64,000 bases of DNA from Desulfovibrio sp. Lineage in GTDB: Bacteria; Desulfobacterota; Desulfovibrionia; Desulfovibrionales; Desulfovibrionaceae. Made by a program: the position numbers and the translations under genes. Numbering within the stretch: position 1 is the first letter of the stretch; each line of letters starts with the position of its first letter. Under the pieces are notes generated by a model. The model was not told the DNA's origin. It did not search any database and saw nothing but the letters and a program-made list of their open reading frames with translations. Positions 42,596 to 51,668 of this stretch are shown here, in pieces. Location: the NCBI RefSeq assembly GCF_009712225.1, contig NZ_WASP01000008.1, positions 194,529 through 258,528 on the forward strand, read 5' to 3'.

Positions 42596-44638
42596 TTACC
42601 GCTCGCGCAGGGCGTTCTGCTTGGCCTTGAGAATGGGCTTGAGCAGATAGTCGAGCACGGTTTTTTTGCCGATCAAGATATCTGCCGTAACCACCATGCC
42701 CGGAATAATCGGCAGAGATTCGTTATGGTAGACGATGGCGTTTTTCTGGGTGCGCACCTTTACAAGGTAAAAGTGCTCGCCCTTCTTGTCTTCAATGGTA
42801 TCGGCGCTGATGGATTCGAGCTTGCCTTCAAGCCCGCCATAGATGGAAAAATCGTAAGCCGAAACCTTGACCATTACTTCCTGACCAGGACGCAGAAAAG
42901 CCACATCCTGAGGCTTGACCTTGGCTTCAACCACCAGGGTGTCGTCGAGCGGCACAAGATCCATGATGGGTTCGCCTGGCTTGACCACACCGCCAACTGT
43001 AGAAATGTAGATCTGCTTGACCGTACTGCGCACGGGAGCGCGCAATTCGGTGCGGGTGACACGGTCGCGCCCGGCAGAGAGGTTTTCGCGCAGCGAATTA
43101 AGCTCTTGCCTGCGCTTGTTGATTTCGTCGGTTACGGCTGCAATCTGCTCGGCCTTGCGTGAGGTTATCCGCTGCTTTGATTCATCTGCAGCTGCCTTGG
43201 CCTTGGGAATGGTGGCAGCCAGCGAATCGATCTGCCCTTGCAGCTCCACAACCCGCTGCTGCATGCCAAGATACTCGAGCTTGGAAAAGTTGTTGCGCTG
43301 CACAAGGGCATAGGCCGTGTTGCGCTGCTCTATGGAAAGTTCAAGGCTGCGGTCCAGTTGCAACTTGCGCGCTGTGAGTTCTTCCACATCATGCAGGCGT
43401 TGCACATACTGCGATTGCAGCACGTCAATTTCGGCATTGAGTTGATCGCGGCGGCTGTTCCAGGCATTTTCCTGGTCCTGAATGATCTGGCTCACCCTGC
43501 CAAGCATGGCCGGTTCCACCCTCCGCCCGATAACTTTTTCTGCCCAGACATCGACATTTTCAGGAAAAACCGGGCGCTCGCCCTTGATTTCTGACTCAAG
43601 ACGGATAACAGCCAGGCTGTTTTCCATGGCCTTGTTGACGGCATCACGGTAAGCGCTTTCGGCCATTTCGTTATCGAGCTGGGCCAGAACAGTGCCCTTG
43701 TCCACAATCTGCCCTTCGTGCACGAGCACGGCACGCAGAATGCCGCCTTCAAGGTTCTGGATGGTCTGGGTGCGTTGCGAACCCACCACCGAGCCTTCGG
43801 CGTGGGTCACTTCGTCCACATCGGCAATGGCGGCCCAGATAATCAGGCACAAAAAGAAAACGGCGACGCTTATGGACAGCAGGCGTATGCCAAACTTGGG
43901 CCGCCGAGCCAGAGCCGCGTCAACCTCGTTGGCGTACAGGATATCGTCGGGCGTGAGCCCGTGCAGGGGAGCATCCATTGCGGCAAACAGGCCGACATTG
44001 CCCTGAAGCGGCCCTACGCCAGGCATGCCAGGCAGGCCCGGTACTCCGCCAGCAGCGCCCTGGCCCACGGCCTTGCCAAGCAACCTGTCGGCTGTTTCAC
44101 GCAAAGACTGTCGCAGACTTTTATCGGGCTTCTGCTCTTGGTCACCGCCCAGCAAAAGCTGGCGCAAAAAAATCTCGAGGTTGCTTCGTTCCCTTTTTTT
44201 CGTTGTCAAAGCATCCATACCCAGAGGCCGCACCCCCCCGGCATCAGGCGCAAGACCGGCCATCAGGGTGGCAAGATCGGGCAAGGGCGCACCGGAGGTT
44301 CCGGACTGTGCCGGGTTGACGCCATCCGCACTGACCGGGGTGTCTTCAATACTTTCGCTACCGGGCATTTCGGGCAGGGGTGCATTCACATCTGGCCGCG
44401 AAAACTGCGAGCCAAAAGGCATGCCCAACGATGAACCCAAGGGGTGCCCGAGTGGCCTCCCGGCTTTGACAACTGGCTTCAAACCATCGCCCGCTGCCTT
44501 AACGGGTTCAGTGGGATACTGAACCATGGAAGGTATTTCCCCAGAGCTGTTGTTGGCCCCCTGTGCGACCGTTTGGGGCGCAGACAGGGGCTGTTCTTCA
44601 GCCTGTGGCATTATCTTTTTCTTCTGTGGCAACTGCAT
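42596..44638 (-). CDS. HlyD-family membrane fusion protein of a type I secretion system
   Basis: 680 residues, much longer than the usual 390-480. The first ~250 residues are Pro/Gly-rich, disordered-looking and cytoplasmic. One membrane helix follows (IRLLSISVAVFFLCLIIWAAI near 253-273), then a lipoyl-like half (EGGILRAVLVHEGQIVDKG), long coiled-coil hairpins and the beta-barrel (APVRSTVKQIYISTVGGVVKPG). It links the ABC exporter to the TolC-like protein, making a channel across the envelope. The N-terminal extension is not a known part of HlyD proteins. Confidence 0.9.
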   Translation of the reverse strand: MQLPQKKKIMPQAEEQPLSAPQTVAQGANNSSGEIPSMVQYPTEPVKAAGDGLKPVVKAGRPLGHPLGSSLGMPFGSQFSRPDVNAPLPEMPGSESIEDTPVSADGVNPAQSGTSGAPLPDLATLMAGLAPDAGGVRPLGMDALTTKKRERSNLEIFLRQLLLGGDQEQKPDKSLRQSLRETADRLLGKAVGQGAAGGVPGLPGMPGVGPLQGNVGLFAAMDAPLHGLTPDDILYANEVDAALARRPKFGIRLLSISVAVFFLCLIIWAAIADVDEVTHAEGSVVGSQRTQTIQNLEGGILRAVLVHEGQIVDKGTVLAQLDNEMAESAYRDAVNKAMENSLAVIRLESEIKGERPVFPENVDVWAEKVIGRRVEPAMLGRVSQIIQDQENAWNSRRDQLNAEIDVLQSQYVQRLHDVEELTARKLQLDRSLELSIEQRNTAYALVQRNNFSKLEYLGMQQRVVELQGQIDSLAATIPKAKAAADESKQRITSRKAEQIAAVTDEINKRRQELNSLRENLSAGRDRVTRTELRAPVRSTVKQIYISTVGGVVKPGEPIMDLVPLDDTLVVEAKVKPQDVAFLRPGQEVMVKVSAYDFSIYGGLEGKLESISADTIEDKKGEHFYLVKVRTQKNAIVYHNESLPIIPGMVVTADILIGKKTVLDYLLKPILKAKQNALRER

Positions 44639-44709
44639 TGGCCCTACTCCAAAAACGCTCGGAGGGTCGTTTCAAAAATTGGCTTGCGTAAAAATCAGGC
44701 CATAGCCTC

Positions 44710-47070
44710 TCAGGCGCTTGCAGCATTTTCATGCGCATGCGGCGTGTCACCATGTCTGGCGGCCTGTTCCGCATTGTTCATATTTTTTTGCGAACGCTCG
44801 CGCAAAGTCTGCAAAACCACATCGCGCGGGCCGTCCAGCTTGATCTGGCCGTTTTCCATTACGATAAGCCGATCCACGATGCGCAGCATTGAAAGCCTGT
44901 GTGTAACCAGCACCAGAGTGCGCCCGCCGATAACTGCTTGCAGCCTTTTTTGCAGCATCAGTTCGGAATCCGTGTCCATATTGCTTGTGGGCTCGTCGAG
45001 GATAAGTACCTCGGGGTCGCGCACCAGTGCACGTGCAAGCGCCACGGCCTGACGCTGCCCGCCAGAGAGCGCCTTGCCCTGCTCGCCCACCTGGGCAGCA
45101 AACCCGGCGGGATTATTGCGCAAAAAGTCTGTAACACCAGCCAAGGACGCGGCGCGCAGAATGAGGTGGTCGTTTATTGTGGGGTCGCCCAGGGCAATGT
45201 TTTCGCGCACACTGCCATAAAACAGCACCACATCCTGGGGCAGAACACCCACGCGGCTGCGCAGCTCCATACTGGGAATCTGCCTGATGTCCACGTCGCC
45301 GAACTTCACGGCCCCGTCTTTGGGTTGGTACAGACCAATAAGCAGCTTGGAGAGCGTACTTTTGCCAGAACCCATGGGACCAATGACGCCCACCCGCTCA
45401 CCCGGCTCAATCCGCAGCGAAATATTTTCCAGCGCCAGCCTATCCTGCCGGGGATAGGCAAAAGAAACCCCCTCCATGGTAAACGATGGCCGCAACATGC
45501 CAAAGTCCATGCAGGTTTTTTCCATCTGGTTTTCAGAAGGCAACATCATCAGCATATCCAAAGCCTTGAGCGCCACCTGCGAATTTTGCATTCGTGTGAG
45601 CAGCGAAGCCATCTGGAGCAGGGGCGCCATGGTGCGGCCCACCAGAATATTGCAGCCTATAAGCGCGCCCATGGTCATGAGGCCGTCAGAAATGCGGTAC
45701 ACGCCCCACACCACCATGGCCACGGTAACGATCTGCGTGACAAGCATGGAGGAAGTCACAGCCAGATTGTTGTATTTGCGCGAATCGCTGTTTGACTTTG
45801 CAGAAAGTCCCACCACCGATTCCCACAGCTTTTGCATGCGGCTTTCGGCCATGCAGCTTTTGAGGGTTTCCAGGCCGCCCACAATTTCGACCAGCAGGGC
45901 ATTTTTTTGCATGTTCTGCTTGTAGCTGGCCTCGGCGCACTCGCGCGAGCGGTGCTGCAACAGCAGGCCGATGCCAATCATTACGGGCATGGCCCCCACA
46001 GACAGCATGACCATGGGGCCACCAATAAAGGCCGTAAGCAGCAAAAAAATAACCAGAAAGGGTAGATCGATGCAGGCAAGCAGGCTTGAAGAGCTGAAAA
46101 ATTCGCGCAACTGCTCAAATTCACGCAGATTGTTGACCAGAGCACCGGTGGATTCTGGCTTGGCGTCAAGCCGCATGGAGAGCACTTTTTCAACCAGCGA
46201 ACTGGAAAGCACAATGTCGGCATTGCGCCCCGCCACGTCCACAAAATGCGTGCGCAAGGCCGAAAGCAGGAAGTTGAACAGGTAGATTATGCATATGCCG
46301 CTGGCCAGTACCCACAATGTCTCAACGGCATTGTTGGGAACCACGCGGTCGTACACGTTCATGACAAACAGGGGGCTGCCGACGGCAATGAGGTTGATAA
46401 CCACGCTTGCCAGTGCCACATGCCTGTAAATGGGGGCATAATAACGCAACACATCCCAAAACCAGCGCTTGCCGCGCCCTATGCTGAGGCGCTCGGTTCT
46501 GTCTTCGGGCAGGGCCTCCACAGCCGCAAACAGAGCATAGCCAGAGTATTCTTCCTTCAGCGCCTCTATCGGCACAAGCTGCGCGCTTTCGTAGGTTTCA
46601 GGAAAAACCACCTCGGCCATGTCGCCATCAAGAGCGGTAAGCACACACGAGCGGTCATGGCTGAGCAGCAGAATGCAGGGCAGTACCAGACCGGGGATAT
46701 CTGCGAGTTCGGGGCGATAGGCAATGCGGCCAGTCAGACCGGCCTTGCGGGCCGCCCGCAGGCACGACTGCGGCGTAACGTTGCTGCCGGAGAGCCCGGC
46801 CATGAGCACGTGGGGTGAAACAGCACGGCCGCGAAGACGCAACAGAACAGAGAGGCTGCGCAACAGACCTGGCATAAAATCCACATCTGAAGGACGCAGC
46901 GGCCCCATGGAGGGTGCAGAACGCGGCGGAGCGGCAGCAGCCTGCTGGCTTATCTCCCTGTGCTCTGTTGAAGAATCAGCCCCGTTGTCAGCTGCCTGAC
47001 TGCCGGTTGCATGGCCTGAAACAGGGGGCTTGGCCTGTTCGCCCGACCCCGGAGAAGAAAAATTGTCCAT
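44710..47070 (-). CDS. Type I secretion ABC exporter with C39-like domain
   Basis: 786 residues. After a disordered N-terminus comes a C39-peptidase-like domain (about 65-190) without a recognisable catalytic Cys, of the type that recruits RTX substrates in HlyB/LapB. Six membrane helices (about 215-480) and an ATPase follow: GPMGSGKST near 563, ALSGGQRQAVALARAL and VLILDEPTSNMD. It exports an unfolded substrate directly to the outside together with the HlyD and TolC-like proteins. No RTX or LapA-like substrate gene is in the window. Confidence 0.92.
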   Translation of the reverse strand: MDNFSSPGSGEQAKPPVSGHATGSQAADNGADSSTEHREISQQAAAAPPRSAPSMGPLRPSDVDFMPGLLRSLSVLLRLRGRAVSPHVLMAGLSGSNVTPQSCLRAARKAGLTGRIAYRPELADIPGLVLPCILLLSHDRSCVLTALDGDMAEVVFPETYESAQLVPIEALKEEYSGYALFAAVEALPEDRTERLSIGRGKRWFWDVLRYYAPIYRHVALASVVINLIAVGSPLFVMNVYDRVVPNNAVETLWVLASGICIIYLFNFLLSALRTHFVDVAGRNADIVLSSSLVEKVLSMRLDAKPESTGALVNNLREFEQLREFFSSSSLLACIDLPFLVIFLLLTAFIGGPMVMLSVGAMPVMIGIGLLLQHRSRECAEASYKQNMQKNALLVEIVGGLETLKSCMAESRMQKLWESVVGLSAKSNSDSRKYNNLAVTSSMLVTQIVTVAMVVWGVYRISDGLMTMGALIGCNILVGRTMAPLLQMASLLTRMQNSQVALKALDMLMMLPSENQMEKTCMDFGMLRPSFTMEGVSFAYPRQDRLALENISLRIEPGERVGVIGPMGSGKSTLSKLLIGLYQPKDGAVKFGDVDIRQIPSMELRSRVGVLPQDVVLFYGSVRENIALGDPTINDHLILRAASLAGVTDFLRNNPAGFAAQVGEQGKALSGGQRQAVALARALVRDPEVLILDEPTSNMDTDSELMLQKRLQAVIGGRTLVLVTHRLSMLRIVDRLIVMENGQIKLDGPRDVVLQTLRERSQKNMNNAEQAARHGDTPHAHENAASA

Positions 47071-47229
47071 GCGTATTCCGTTGATACTAAACAGGAAAAA
47101 TCAGCGTCACCACTGCATCTTGGCTGCACACACCAAAAAGCCGCACTCGTCCTGCATCACCAGCCACTGGCAGGTCGCATGATCAAACAGGCTTTGTCAG
47201 ACAGCAAACAACAGCGGGCGGTCAACCAC

Positions 47230-47271
47230 AAAAAATGCCACATGCCTCCCCAAATATGGAGGCATGTGGCA
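47230..47271 (-). terminator. Terminator between tolC-like and exporter genes
   Basis: Arms 47236-47249 and 47258-47271 pair perfectly over 14 bases with an 8-nt loop. A six-A stretch at 47230-47235 gives the U-run on the minus strand. Transcription of the tolC-like gene probably ends here, though partial read-through to the exporter is possible. Confidence 0.9.
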
Positions 47272-47278
47272 ACAATTG

Positions 47279-48679
47279 TCAATTGAACCAGCCGGGTGCG
47301 AATTCTTCGCGTGGGTCTTCGGGATCTTTGGGGGCACTTTGCCCAAGCGGGCCAGTGTTGATGGACATTTCAGGCAGCATATTGCCAGTGAGGGCCGACA
47401 ATCTGTACGCACCCACAAGAATGTTCCCACGGGCGGTTTCGGCCTGAGTTGCGGAGTTGTACAGTTCGCTTTCAGTATCAAGAACGTCCAGGATACTGCG
47501 CTTGCCAATCTGGAACTGTTCCCGATAGGCGGTGCGGGTGTACTTGTTGTACTCAATGGCTTTTGAATAGTGATTGTACTGTTCCTGGGCGGCCTGATAG
47601 TTGACCCATGTGCTTTCAACATCAAGCTTGAGGTCATCCATGAAGTTGTACATCACCTGACGAGTCTGGCGCATGCGGGCAGATGCAGCGCGGCGTTCGG
47701 CAAGGTCGGCCCCGCTGTTGAAGATGTTCCAGCGCACAACGCCCATAACGTCAAAACTGTAAACCCAACGGTCGCTGGCGCCACCGAGGTTGGTATAATT
47801 GGGCCCTGCCTCAAGATTAAGAGTGGGCGAAAAAGCAGCATCAGCCAGCTCGCGTGATGCACGCGAAGCGCGGATGTCCTGCAGGTAGGCAGCAAGCTTG
47901 GGATTGCTTTTCTTGGCCTGCTCCATAACCGCCTGCGTTGCCGCAAAAAGCTGGGGAGGCATGCTCACGGTCTGCAAACGGCTGGCAGCGGGCAAACCGG
48001 TAAGACGCGCATAGGTTTCTTCAGCCACCAGCAGGGCGGCCTTGGCCTCAGAAAGGCTGGAATACGCACGCTGCAGGCGCGACTGTGCCTGCGTTACGTC
48101 GGCAGCAGTATCAGCACCGAGGCTCGCGCGATCCTGGGCTTGCGCCACCAGCCCCTTGTGTTGGGCCACGTTTTCTTCAGAAAGTTCATAAATCTTTCTA
48201 CGGCGCAAAAGATCGATGTGCGCAATAATTGCGTCCAGCGAGAGCGACGTAGCAGTGTCAAACACACGATATTGTTGAGATTCAAGAGTAGACTTGGCAT
48301 TACGCACACGCGAGCGGGTGGCAAAGCCATCCCAAATGGGTTGCACAAGCTGGGCACTGTAGCCAATCTTGCCCCACATCTGCTTGTCCAGATTCTGGTT
48401 GCGGGTGCTGGAATCGCTCAGCACGCTGCCGCCAGCCTGCCCGGTAACGTCCACCCGGGGGCCAAAGCCAGCCTGGGCTCGCCGCACTTCATGAGACAAG
48501 ACTTCGCGGTTTTCGATCATTCCGCGAAGGTTGTGGTGAGTACGCAATACGCCATAAATAGTGTCTTCGATCGAGAGCGCCTTCCCCGGAGCCGGGGGAG
48601 GAGGATAACTGTTTTCAGCAGCCACTGCCGATGAAGCCAAAAACAAAAAAGTCCCCACTGCAATAATAAAATGTTTCAC
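47279..48679 (-). CDS. TolC family outer membrane efflux protein
   Basis: 466 residues with a signal peptide (IIAVGTFLFLASSAVA), the duplicated helical repeats of TolC (e.g. VRRAQAGFGPRVD and RELADAAFSPTLN), and a typical SILDVLDTESEL helix. It forms the outer-membrane channel of the secretion system. The start is GTG 48679 with GAGGAG upstream. A strong terminator lies just after its stop, before the ABC exporter gene. Confidence 0.93.
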   Translation of the reverse strand: MKHFIIAVGTFLFLASSAVAAENSYPPPPAPGKALSIEDTIYGVLRTHHNLRGMIENREVLSHEVRRAQAGFGPRVDVTGQAGGSVLSDSSTRNQNLDKQMWGKIGYSAQLVQPIWDGFATRSRVRNAKSTLESQQYRVFDTATSLSLDAIIAHIDLLRRRKIYELSEENVAQHKGLVAQAQDRASLGADTAADVTQAQSRLQRAYSSLSEAKAALLVAEETYARLTGLPAASRLQTVSMPPQLFAATQAVMEQAKKSNPKLAAYLQDIRASRASRELADAAFSPTLNLEAGPNYTNLGGASDRWVYSFDVMGVVRWNIFNSGADLAERRAASARMRQTRQVMYNFMDDLKLDVESTWVNYQAAQEQYNHYSKAIEYNKYTRTAYREQFQIGKRSILDVLDTESELYNSATQAETARGNILVGAYRLSALTGNMLPEMSINTGPLGQSAPKDPEDPREEFAPGWFN

Positions 48680-49014
48680 AGTTAACTCCTCAGCTTGAAA
48701 AATGCACCGTTACACATTTCCCAGCTTGTCGGCACATCGACCATTATGGACCACATCATACGAATGGCAGTGTCCCTTCCCCATCCATATAACGACATGC
48801 CTTGTCATACTTGATAACCGTTTACCAAATATCCTGCAAGATGTTTGGTCGCAATTGCCTTCCCAAAATACTGAAAGCAACTACTGTTCCGCGCAGATTG
48901 CCATTAGCAGATATTTTTTTCGGGACATCCGATATTCCCCTCTAGAAAAACCTATTTGCAAATTCCAGGCCATATAAGCAGGAATTTTTCGCCGAAATAA
49001 TGACGTCACTGCGA
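48680..49014. other. Upstream region of the tolC-like gene
   Basis: About 335 AT-rich bases between the tolC-like start and the rubrerythrin terminator. No gene or clear promoter pair; it presumably holds the promoter of the secretion genes. Confidence 0.4.
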
Positions 49015-49048
49015 CAAAAAAGCGCCAGATCTGCCAAGATCTGGCGCT
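49015..49048 (-). terminator. Rho-independent terminator of rubrerythrin
   Basis: AGCGCCAGATCT (49021-49032) and AGATCTGGCGCT (49037-49048) pair perfectly; the A-run at the left gives a U-run on the minus strand. It lies 57 bases after the rubrerythrin stop. Confidence 0.92.
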
Positions 49049-49104
49049 TGATGCCACAGGGGCCAAATATTCGTCAGCCCCCATAAAACACAGGGGCAAA
49101 CAGA

Positions 49105-49680
49105 CTAGAACGAGTAGTTGAGTTCGGCAAAATACGCCTTGGGGTGGGCACAGGCCGGACACATTTCGGGGGCGTGGTCGCCCTCTGCCAGACAGCCGCA
49201 GTTAAGGCAGCGCCACACGGTGGGCTTGGTGCGCACAAACATGCGCCCTTCCTTGATATCGCTGGCAAGCGCAAGAAAACGCTTTTCGTGGTAGGCCTCG
49301 GCAATGGCGATATTGCGCATGACGGCGGCAACTTCCGCATAGCCTTCTTTGTCCGCGATGGCGGCATATTCGGGATACATGACGGTGTGCTCGTGGTTTT
49401 CACCACTGGCAGCGGCGATCAGGTTGGCTTCGCTGCCAGCGATCACGCCAGCGGGAAAAGCCGCGGTGATTTCCACATCGCCGCCTTCAAGAAACTTGAA
49501 CAGGCGTTTGGCGTGTTCTTTTTCCTGCAAGGCGGTTTCAAGAAAAATTTCTTGCACCAGCACAAAACCGTCGTTCTTGGCGCGTCCGGCAAAGTAGTCG
49601 TAACGGTTGCGGGCCTGCGATTCACCAGCAAAGGCGGTAAGAATATTTTTTTCGGTCTGGGAACCTTTCAGTGACTTCAT
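49105..49680 (-). CDS. rbr: Rubrerythrin
   Basis: 191 residues, the D. vulgaris length. The N-terminal four-helix bundle carries the di-iron Glu/His ligands (AGESQARNRYDYF, LQEKEHAKRLF, AEAYHEKRF). The C-terminal rubredoxin-like domain has Cys158, 161, 174 and 177 (CLNCG, CPAC). It reduces hydrogen peroxide in the anaerobic oxidative-stress response, using NADH-linked rubredoxin electrons. A perfect palindrome lies about 100 bases upstream, suggesting PerR/Fur-type control. Confidence 0.97.
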   Translation of the reverse strand: MKSLKGSQTEKNILTAFAGESQARNRYDYFAGRAKNDGFVLVQEIFLETALQEKEHAKRLFKFLEGGDVEITAAFPAGVIAGSEANLIAAASGENHEHTVMYPEYAAIADKEGYAEVAAVMRNIAIAEAYHEKRFLALASDIKEGRMFVRTKPTVWRCLNCGCLAEGDHAPEMCPACAHPKAYFAELNYSF

Positions 49681-49776
49681 AGCGACTTCTCCTTGGAATG
49701 AGGGTGGCCGTGCGTTTTCTCACGCACAAAAAAAGAAGGGCATTACGTTGCACGCTCAATCTCCACCCACATTAAT

Positions 49777-49791
49777 TAGGAATTATTCCTA
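49777..49791. promoter_or_regulatory. Candidate PerR/Fur-type operator before rbr
   Basis: A perfect 15-base palindrome, TAGGAATTATTCCTA, between the FlxA-like gene and the rubrerythrin start. AT-rich palindromes of this kind bind PerR/Fur proteins; the specific regulator is not known. Confidence 0.45.
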
Positions 49792-49793
49792 TG

Positions 49794-50303
49794 TCAAGAA
49801 GAAGTCTTCATCGCTTCAGCAAGCTGCTCCTCAAGCGAAGCAATCTGTGACTCAAGCGACTGTATCTTGCTTTCTACGGCTGCTTCATTACCGCTACCAG
49901 CGTGAGAGGCAACACTGTTGAGCTGACTCTGCAACGCCTGAATCTGTTTCTTGATACGCTCAACCGCACTGGTGGATGACGAGCTGTCACCTCCACCGCT
50001 GCCGCCGCCAACGCCACCAGACTGGGAAGAACCTTCACCACTCTTGGTTTCGCTGTCGGCGCTTTCTGTCGAGGACTCGCCCGAACTTTTGGAAGTTGAG
50101 GTGGCCGAGGCGCTGGAAGCCCCCTTGTCGTACATGTGTATTTTTTCAGAAAACAGCTTTTTGGCTTCGTCTGAAATATCCACAGTATCGCCGGAATCGG
50201 ATGAACTGCTGCTGGTGCGGATGGTATTTGACCCCAAGCCCACCTTGTAAATGGCATCTGCGCTGCTTGTGCCCAAAAGACTGCCAATACCAGATATGCC
50301 CAT
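49794..50303 (-). CDS. FlxA-like coiled-coil protein
   Basis: 169 residues. A conserved-looking N-terminus (GISGIGSLLG, DISDEAKKLFSEK) is followed by a long Ser/Gly/Thr-rich linker (about 65-110). A C-terminal coiled coil comes last (ERIKKQIQALQSQL, ESKIQSLESQIASLEEQL). The pattern resembles FlxA-like and other flagellum-linked small proteins of Desulfovibrio; the function is not established. GGGAGG precedes the start. Confidence 0.6.
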   Translation of the reverse strand: MGISGIGSLLGTSSADAIYKVGLGSNTIRTSSSSSDSGDTVDISDEAKKLFSEKIHMYDKGASSASATSTSKSSGESSTESADSETKSGEGSSQSGGVGGGSGGGDSSSSTSAVERIKKQIQALQSQLNSVASHAGSGNEAAVESKIQSLESQIASLEEQLAEAMKTSS

Positions 50304-50386
50304 GTTAGCCTCCCGCAGGCTGCTGCCCGCAATTGCCGTTTTTCGCGTTCACCGTCTGTTCCGGTGCAACGGCGGCATCGGGACAA

Positions 50387-50409
50387 CACCCGGCAATAGT
50401 TGCCGGGTG
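50387..50409. repeat. Perfect 10-bp hairpin upstream of the metallopeptidase gene
   Basis: CACCCGGCAA (50387-50396) and TTGCCGGGTG (50400-50409) around a 3-nt loop. There is no T-run. It lies between the two divergent genes and may be a regulatory or RNA element. Confidence 0.5.
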
Positions 50410-50489
50410 CATCTTTCCGCAGGAGGTGCAGCAACATCCGTGCCGATGGCAGCCTTTACAGCCTTAAGCCACTGTGGCAGCCTTACGGC

Positions 50490-51560
50490 ATGGCAGCCTT
50501 CAAAGCCTCATCAGCCCTCCTGCACGACCTCCCCGCAACTGTGGATTTTACCCTTGCTGACGGCACTCGTCTTACGGCTACGGTGCGTATTTCTGCCCGC
50601 GCGCGGCGCGCCCGGCTTTCGCTTTTGCCGCGCGGCGGGCTGGTGCTTGCCATTCCCATGGGCATGGGGCCCGAGCAGCTGAGGGCAAGCCTGCCTCTCT
50701 TTGTGCCGTGGCTCGAACGGGCCCAACGCAACCAGCTGCGCATCCTGCCCGCCCCGCAGCTGCCCGCGCAAATCCACCTGCCGCTGACGCAAGAAACTTT
50801 TACGGTAACCTGCGCGGGTGACATTGCATTTGGGCGCAGGGCTGCGGCTGGCTGCAAGGCTGTGAAGGGTTCTGCCGTCCACACCGCCGAAATGGTGCAA
50901 TGCCGCACGCTGCAGGTATCACGCGGTGCGCGCCGTGTGCTGCTGCTGGAAACCCCCGGCATGCTGCGCCTGTTTGGCAGTGTTAATGACACCCAACTTT
51001 GCGCCCAGGCCCTGCGGCAGTGGGCACGTAAAAAGGCCGCGCTGCGGCTGCCGCCCTATCTTGACGGGCTGGCCGCCAGTGCTGGTTTTGCTCTTGCAGA
51101 GGTCAGCGTGCGCGACCAGCGGAGCCGCTGGGGCAGCTGCTCACGCCTTCGCCCGCAAAAACTTGCAACAGGGGTGCGCGGCAGACAGACCTATGACCGC
51201 GCCAGCGTGCTGGATCAGATATCTGCCCGCGTGCGCAGCTTTTTTTCCGCTCCGCCGGTTGAGGAACATGCGCCTGCCAGCATGAGCCGCAACGCTGCGG
51301 GGCAAGGCCCCGAGGGGCGTATCAGCCTGAACTGGCGCGCCCTGCTGCTGCCGGTTCCCCTTCTGGAACATCTGTGCTGGCACGAGCTGTGCCACCTGCG
51401 GCACATGAACCATTCTGCGGCCTACAGGGCAGAACTTGCCCGCTTTTCACCCCGCTGGCCGGAGCAGGAAAAAGCCCTCAATGCGGCATGGCGCGGCCTG
51501 CCCTGGTGGGCCCTGCCCGGCGACGACCCTTTGCACCCTCCGCAGGATCACGACGCATAA
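50490..51560 (+). CDS. YgjP-like zinc metallopeptidase domain protein
   Basis: About 356 residues. The conserved elements are SRWGSCS, ISLNWRALLLP and the zinc motif HELCHLRHMNHS. This is the WLM/YgjP (DUF45) fold. Between RWGSCS and ISLNWR lies an unusual insertion of about 60 residues. The start is uncertain: ATG 50490 has no ribosome-binding site, and the frame is open to TTG 50400. The role is unknown. Confidence 0.8.
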   Translation: MAAFKASSALLHDLPATVDFTLADGTRLTATVRISARARRARLSLLPRGGLVLAIPMGMGPEQLRASLPLFVPWLERAQRNQLRILPAPQLPAQIHLPLTQETFTVTCAGDIAFGRRAAAGCKAVKGSAVHTAEMVQCRTLQVSRGARRVLLLETPGMLRLFGSVNDTQLCAQALRQWARKKAALRLPPYLDGLAASAGFALAEVSVRDQRSRWGSCSRLRPQKLATGVRGRQTYDRASVLDQISARVRSFFSAPPVEEHAPASMSRNAAGQGPEGRISLNWRALLLPVPLLEHLCWHELCHLRHMNHSAAYRAELARFSPRWPEQEKALNAAWRGLPWWALPGDDPLHPPQDHDA

Positions 51561-51668
51561 CAACAAAAAAAACGACCTTCTCCGTGGCAACGGAAAAGGC
51601 CGCAGATTCTGCCTGGGCAGCTTACAAAAAACAGTCGTGGTCAGTGCACGGTATCCGGCGGAGGTCTC

